From the NCBI GenBank assembly GCA_025765595.1, contig JAIVFH010000369.1, forward strand, positions 1 through 24,147: a stretch of 24,147 nucleotides of DNA, given 5' to 3'. Numbering within the stretch: the stretch's first letter is position 1; the number at the start of each line of letters is the position of its first letter. Of this stretch, positions 19,801-24,147 are shown piece by piece. Position numbers and translations under genes: made by a program. This stretch comes from Obelidium mucronatum (Eukaryota > Chytridiomycota > Chytridiomycetes > Chytridiales > Chytriomycetaceae). Below the pieces are notes generated by a model. The model was not told the DNA's origin. It saw only the letters and a program-made list of their open reading frames with translations, and made no database searches.

Positions 19801-21868
19801 ATGAAGTTGATTGCCACTGTCTTGCCAATCATTGCATTGACTGCCAGTGCTCAGAACTTGGATCTGGGAAACAAGGGTATGTATCTTTGTAGCGTTGCCA
19901 GTACTGGAGAGCCTGACAGTTCTTTTACTTTACCTTGCGACAACTACTCTACCAGATGCTGTGGTCGCTGCTGCCAGAGCTGCTATTGGTCCATTGAAGC
20001 AATATTTTACCGATCCAAACACTCAAGGCGGTGGTGCATGGAGGGAGCAATCTGGAGGCCGTTGGGTTCTTCAATGGCATGAATCGGGCATGTACCAGGA
20101 TGTGAGTCGAACGACTAAATATCTATATCGCAAAACTATTTAATAATTTCTTATTGTCTCGATTAGCTCTTCTTCCAATATGCGCTTGTCAGTGGAGATA
20201 GCAGCAGCAACGGCTTTGCTGCCAACAATCTCCAAGCAGCTTCGAACGGAAGAGACTTTTTGGGTAGCTTTTCTCCCGAACAATCGCAAGATGGAAGATG
20301 GAACGACGATATTGGCTGGTGAGTCCAACGTCATTCACATCAAGGCAAATAGTTTGTTTTAAACATTTGCTTCGATTGTCTGTTTCGATAATCTCACAGG
20401 TGGGCCGTCTCAAGTATGTTTCTGAATTTATTCTTTTTTTTTATCTTTTATTTTTTTTATTTTTTTACTATTCGGCACTAATTCTTGGAAATTTTCATTT
20501 TGAACACGTACAGGTATTTCCGGAGCCGAAGCTGGAGCCGGCGGAAACCTAAGAGGATTGGCTGCGACTACTTTCGATGACATCTGGATGAGTTGGGATG
20601 ACAAGTGTGGCGGAGGAATCTACTGGTATGTTTCAATCGACCCTGATCTCGTCAACCACAGCTGAATAAACCGGGAAAAAAAAATTAATTAACAGGAGCA
20701 GAAACCGTAACCCAGATGGCGCCAACCCATACCTCAAAAGCTCAATCACCAACGTCCAAATGATGGATCTGGGTGCTCGATTAGGCTACACCGACAAGGC
20801 CAATCAAATCTGGACCTGGATGAAGTCATCTGGTTTAGTTGTAGACGATGGAAACGGTGGATACGTCATTCTTGACCGCGTGTATTCCAACGATTGCAGC
20901 AACATTGCCCATGAGGCGTACTCTTACCACGCTGGAGAGGCGATCACCGCCTTGTCTTTAATGGGAAATTTGGAAGACGCGACCAAGCTGTTGTATGGTC
21001 TTCGTAATACTTTTGGCGACGGCAGTGGGGGTATTGGACCAGCGTCTGGACAAAAAGACCCTACGGGATACTTGTGGCCAGTCTACAAGGGGCTCTCCTA
21101 TCTGTTCCGCGCCACTGGAGACGGTGCCGCGAGAAACTTGATTGCAACGATTTTAAAGGCCAATGCTGCCAGAGTTCTTTCTCACTGTACAGCTGATTGG
21201 GATTGTATGCGCAACTTTGGAGCAGGTGCTGGCTTCACATTGTTGCAACCGGATGGAAAGAATGTTCGCGATCAGTTTGAGGCTGTTGCGCTTTTGACGG
21301 CTCTTATTCCTGTTAGTGCTGGAGTGGGCGGGCTTGGATCAATTTCAGTGAAGGGAGGTGGTGCCGTTGCTGTGACTACTGTTGACGCCAAAACGACGAC
21401 TGCTCAAGCACCAGCTGTGGCCGCAACAACAACAACTGTTGAAGCTCCAATTGTGTCTCCAACAGTGGCTGTTTCACCAATTGCTTCAACTACCACAACT
21501 ACCACTACCACTGCGCTCTCTTCCTCCACAACTACCACGAGATCCACCACTTCTTCAACTTCAAGCAAGACAACCACGGCTCAAACAACTTCCGTTGTTG
21601 TCGCCGCATCTAATCCATCTCCAACTGTCGCTGCTGCCGCCGCTTCAGATGATTCTTCAAACGGCTCTGCTGTCAATGGTGGCGCTATTGCTGGAGGTGT
21701 TATCGCGGGTCTTGTTGTTGTTGCTGCAATTGCTGGAGCCATATTCTACCATCAACGTTCGCAAGTGTGAGTTACTGTGTTGGATATACTTGAATCTTTT
21801 AATCTCAATATTTCTTTTTCAACAGCAGTAAGCCTCCAACCGATAATGGTTTTGTGACTGCTGCATAA
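19801..21868 (+). CDS. GH76-like alpha-mannosidase E, Thr-rich stalk and TM anchor
   Basis: Exons 19801-19876, 19956-20101, 20167-20318, 20400-20413, 20514-20625, 20696-21766 and 21826-21868 give 537 residues. Signal peptide MKLIATVLPIIALTASAQ; GH76 blocks VLQWHESGMYQD, RWNDDIGWWAVSS (Asp121-Asp122), WDDKCGGGIYW, ITNVQMMDLGARLG, GYLWPVYKGLSYLF, the CTADWDC pair and NVRDQFEAVALL. The stalk of about 120 residues is mucin-like (Thr/Ser/Ala/Val), so probably heavily O-mannosylated. The TM helix (GGVIAGLVVVAAIAGAIFY) is followed by HQR and a tail ending NGFVTAA in its own exon. It has the same intron map as D, including the 14-base exon, so D and E are the closest pair. Confidence 0.93.
21480..21600 (+). 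repeat. Threonine/serine codon-rich tract in the stalk of gene E
   Basis: Dense ACN and TCN codons form a low-complexity coding tract (Thr runs of up to eight) encoding an O-glycosylation-prone stalk. Confidence 0.6.
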
Positions 21869-21995
21869 GGAGTTTACTTTTTCTGGGATTGGACTTTTTC
21901 TTTGAGTTTTTTTTTTATTAGTTATTGAGTATTTAGGAAAATGGGGCTTGCACACCTTCAGCTATGTATCCTTTCTTAGTATTCTTTTGGCAGTG

Positions 21996-22006
21996 AATAA
22001 AATAAA
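21996..22006 (+). promoter_or_regulatory. Tandem AATAAA poly(A) signals
   Basis: Two overlapping AATAAA hexamers lie about 130 bases after the stop of gene E. Confidence 0.4.
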
Positions 22007-22163
22007 GTGTTTTTGTTAACGCGAAGATATTGGCCGTTTGGTTTACGTTATTATAGGAAAGCAAAATCACCCTTGTTTGGGAGATTGAACACACGCACCT
22101 TATTTCCATCCGACAGTCGCCATCAGTCATTGGTTTCCTTAGCTCATCAGTTCGAATTCGATA

Positions 22164-22691
22164 ATGTACCTCATTCGCTTCTTTGCTCTCATGGTCCTCT
22201 CGATCCTAGTGCCATTTTGTGCCGCCCAGTCGGAGTCCTCGACACCACTTACTCAAAGTCTGGATCTCGTAACGTCGACGCAAGAACCAACCACCACAAC
22301 CACAACCATTACAACCTCAACGACATCTGATTCCGAAGTATTGCCTACTACAACAACTTCTCTGGTCGTTATCGACGATGTGCCTCCTCCAGGCATCACC
22401 ACAACAACTTGGTCAAAGACAAAAGCCTCATTCGAACAAACCAGCCCGTCTGCATACCCAACTACAACCGGAACCTCTTTGATTCAATCCACGATAACGA
22501 AAGCAATCAGCGCGTCACAAACGGGACTCGCCCTTGGCGAAGGAGGGGCAACTGTATCGCCAGTTCCGGGAGGGAATAAGGGGACGACGGATGCGTCTCA
22601 ACCTTTCACGTGGGATGTTTTATCGATTGCTGGTGTCGTTTCCGTTTCATTCCTGATTGTTTTGTTTATTGTTGTTATATTCTGTATTTGA
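22164..22691 (+). CDS. Secreted Thr-rich, mucin-like surface protein with C-terminal hydrophobic anchor
   Basis: Single-exon ORF of 175 residues. It has an N-terminal signal peptide (LIRFFALMVLSILVPFCAAQ), then about 125 residues rich in Thr, Ser and Pro with several Thr runs, expected to be O-mannosylated. The C-terminal hydrophobic helix (SIAGVVSVSFLIVLFIVV) runs nearly to the stop with no basic tail. That end looks more like a GPI-attachment signal than a TM anchor with a cytoplasmic domain, unlike the GH76 proteins alongside. No catalytic domain is visible. It sits between GH76 genes E and H on the same strand, which suggests a shared cell-surface role. The family is not recognised. Confidence 0.82.
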   Translation: MYLIRFFALMVLSILVPFCAAQSESSTPLTQSLDLVTSTQEPTTTTTTITTSTTSDSEVLPTTTTSLVVIDDVPPPGITTTTWSKTKASFEQTSPSAYPTTTGTSLIQSTITKAISASQTGLALGEGGATVSPVPGGNKGTTDASQPFTWDVLSIAGVVSVSFLIVLFIVVIFCI

Positions 22692-22732
22692 AATCAGTAT
22701 GTGTGTGTGTGTTGTACCTCATCCCCCCAAGA

Positions 22733-22738
22733 AATAAA
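22733..22738 (+). promoter_or_regulatory. Poly(A) signal AATAAA
   Basis: AATAAA 42 bases after the stop of the Thr-rich surface protein gene, preceded by a short GT repeat. Confidence 0.5.
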
Positions 22739-22896
22739 ACCGAAAACCGTAATCGCGACCTGAAAGCCTCCTTTTTCAAACCCCTTGTTTCCCTCTTATC
22801 TCTCTTTTTTTGATGATTTTTTTTTTTGTCCTTATTAATTGTTGGATATTTAACCGAACCGCTTGTCAAAACAGTTTAAAACGCTACGTCAAAAAT

Positions 22897-23505
22897 ATGC
22901 ACCTCATCCTGCTCCTTCTAGTGACTCTCATAACAACAAGTGCTTCTGCTCAACAAAATACCTCATCAGCACGCGCTTCAACCCACCAGAAAACAAAGTT
23001 GACAACAATTACACCTTTCCCCGCCTCGGCGACCGCCATCACTTCCCCAACTATAACTCTGGCAACACCCGCGACAACGACCTCATACCCAACAGCAATT
23101 TCTCATGATATACTTCCCATGTCTACTTCCATCCCTCTATCCCCTGACAGGCGTTCAGACACATCAGACACAGACACACCTCAATATCATCATCACCGTC
23201 AGAGACGTGAAAAGACTACTACATTGACATACAGTCAAGGAGGGGTTATCGCAGGAGCCATCGCGGGCGGATCTCTTGTGTTGCTCTTTATCGGATCATG
23301 TCTGTTTTCCCGGTTTGGTGGTGATAAGAATGTTCCGTCGCTGCAAGAACAGACGGTGAGTGGTGGTGGTGGGAAACGGAGTCAGAGAAGTAAAAGCAGT
23401 AGGAGTGTTGGGAGTAGCAGGACTGGATTGTCCAAGAGTAGTAAAGCGTCGAGTACTAGCAAGAGTTCACATGCATCGGATGCTCCTTTTCTGCGAGCTG
23501 CTTGA
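22897..23505 (+). CDS. Small single-pass surface protein, Thr/Ser ectodomain and basic Ser-rich tail
   Basis: I chose the ATG at 22897 because it starts directly with a good signal peptide (MHLILLLLVTLITTSASAQ); an in-frame ATG at 22810 would put about 30 unlikely residues in front. The 202-residue product has a Thr/Ser/Pro/Ala ectodomain of about 90 residues and a polar segment with HHHRQRREK. The Gly-rich TM helix (GGVIAGAIAGGSLVLLFIG) closely resembles the TM helices of the GH76 proteins. The cytoplasmic tail of about 65 residues is dominated by Ser, Lys, Arg and Gly. There is no enzyme domain. It could be a stalk-and-anchor relic of a GH76 duplicate or an independent wall sensor-like protein. 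No introns are visible. Confidence 0.82.
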   Translation: MHLILLLLVTLITTSASAQQNTSSARASTHQKTKLTTITPFPASATAITSPTITLATPATTTSYPTAISHDILPMSTSIPLSPDRRSDTSDTDTPQYHHHRQRREKTTTLTYSQGGVIAGAIAGGSLVLLFIGSCLFSRFGGDKNVPSLQEQTVSGGGGKRSQRSKSSRSVGSSRTGLSKSSKASSTSKSSHASDAPFLRAA

Positions 23506-23557
23506 AATACCCTCTCTCGATTGTACTCGTTCATTTTTTTTTTGAGGTGTAAATATA

Positions 23558-23563
23558 AATAAA
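23558..23563 (+). promoter_or_regulatory. Poly(A) signal AATAAA
   Basis: AATAAA about 53 bases after the stop of the preceding surface protein gene. Confidence 0.45.
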
Positions 23564-23690
23564 ATGAAGGTTTGGATTTTAATCAGGGTAATATGACCGC
23601 AAGTTCACGGGTCGAGACTTTATTTTTTTTTCTTGATCGTGGCGGGGCTTGTCAAATGAGAAAAAGAAACAAAAAAAAAATTAACAAGAC

Positions 23691-24147
23691 ATGAACCTCA
23701 TTCGCGCTGGCGCTTTGCTCCTTGCGATAACTTCCCAAGTCATATGCCAACAAGTAATTGATGTATCCAGCAAAGGTAACAAGCGTGCTGTTCCTTTTGT
23801 TGTTGAAACGCTTGCTGATTTCAAAGAGTTCAGATGCCGTCTTGAATGCCTCCACCTCGGCCATGTTCATTCTCCAGCTCTATTATGACGAAAATAAGGA
23901 TGGAAAGGGAGCCTGGCTCGATCGTACGCGGATGGTCACTGTGGGTTACCTTTGTCAATGTTCTCGAGTCTTTGACACGACAACTTTCGTCCTTAAAACA
24001 GGGGCGTCCCATGGCCTGAATCCGGCCAATACTGGAACTTTTACTACGACCACTTTAAGCAAAGCGGAGATCTGACGTGGAAGCCATTCGCAGACAGCCA
24101 GTTGAAACTAAGCGCACAACAAGACTACTCGTTTCGACCGGCCCAAG
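23691..24147 (+). CDS. GH76-like gene H, 5' part, runs off the window
   Basis: Start of a sixth GH76-like gene. Exon 1 (23691-23775) encodes a signal peptide (MNLIRAGALLLAITSQVIC) and SSK. Exon 2 (23834-23940) encodes DAVLNASTSAMF...YYDENKDGKGAW, equivalent to the GPLKQYF...GAW block of the others. Exon 3 from 24002 contains WPESGQYWNFYYDHFKQSGD, matching QWHESGxYxD-FFYQY in the other copies. It continues past the window end before the catalytic aspartates. The join of exons 2 and 3 is out of phase by one base: the run of four G at 24001-24004 has one more G than needed. It resembles gene A more than B-E (tyrosine/phenylalanine-rich block, no intron after ESG). Confidence 0.8.

Noticed and set aside
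1..24147. CRISPR array, prophage, bacterial operon or insertion sequence
   Set aside because: No direct-repeat/spacer pattern, integrase or transposase frame; spliceosomal introns and eL6 show nuclear eukaryotic DNA.

Overview
The window is nuclear DNA of a fungus with short, frequent spliceosomal introns (mostly about 45-75 bases, GT..AG). Two lines of evidence point to a fungus: a eukaryotic ribosomal protein eL6 gene, and an array of GH76 alpha-mannosidase-like wall genes of the Dfg5/Dcw1 kind. Compact genes, alanine-rich and threonine-rich wall-protein stalks and transmembrane (not GPI) anchoring suggest an early-diverging, possibly zoosporic (chytrid-like) lineage, but that placement is an inference.

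Left part (1-7.5 kb): two CorA/Alr-type Mg2+ transporter genes on the minus strand (38-1858 and 3570-5421) bracket a plus-strand gene for an unrecognised multi-pass membrane protein (2130-3475). The second transporter copy has single-base frame breaks and may be a pseudogene. Next, on the minus strand, come intronless RPL6 (5769-6470), a doubtful small ORF (6541-6816) and a ZCCHC10-like zinc-knuckle protein with a serine/acidic tail (6856-7466).

Right part (7.6-24.1 kb): a plus-strand array of six GH76-like genes, here called A (7623-9996), B (10144-12545), C (15522-17400), D (17571-19554), E (19801-21868) and H (23691 to the window end, partial). Each complete copy has a signal peptide, a GH76 domain with the paired catalytic aspartates in a W-N-D-D context, a low-complexity stalk, one transmembrane helix and a cytoplasmic tail. 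B-E share a short last exon ending in an F-[MVI]-x-A-like motif; A instead carries a long Arg/Gly-rich tail. Between E and H are two small secreted, Thr/Ser-rich, membrane-anchored proteins without a catalytic domain (22164-22691 and 22897-23505).

The array is interrupted at 12.5-15.5 kb by a stretch with little protein coding, an unrecognised seven-exon minus-strand gene (13721-14820) and two repeat elements that share the word ACACCCCTAAC. One of them, near 15.11-15.39 kb, begins with a perfect tRNA-type A box and a near-perfect B box, so it looks like a tRNA-derived SINE.

Taken together, the right half looks like a cell-surface or wall-remodelling gene cluster built by tandem duplication. 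GH76 enzymes of fungi are thought to act on alpha-1,6-mannan or GPI-mannan during cross-linking of wall proteins. The local threonine-rich proteins could be partners or substrates, but nothing in the sequence proves this.
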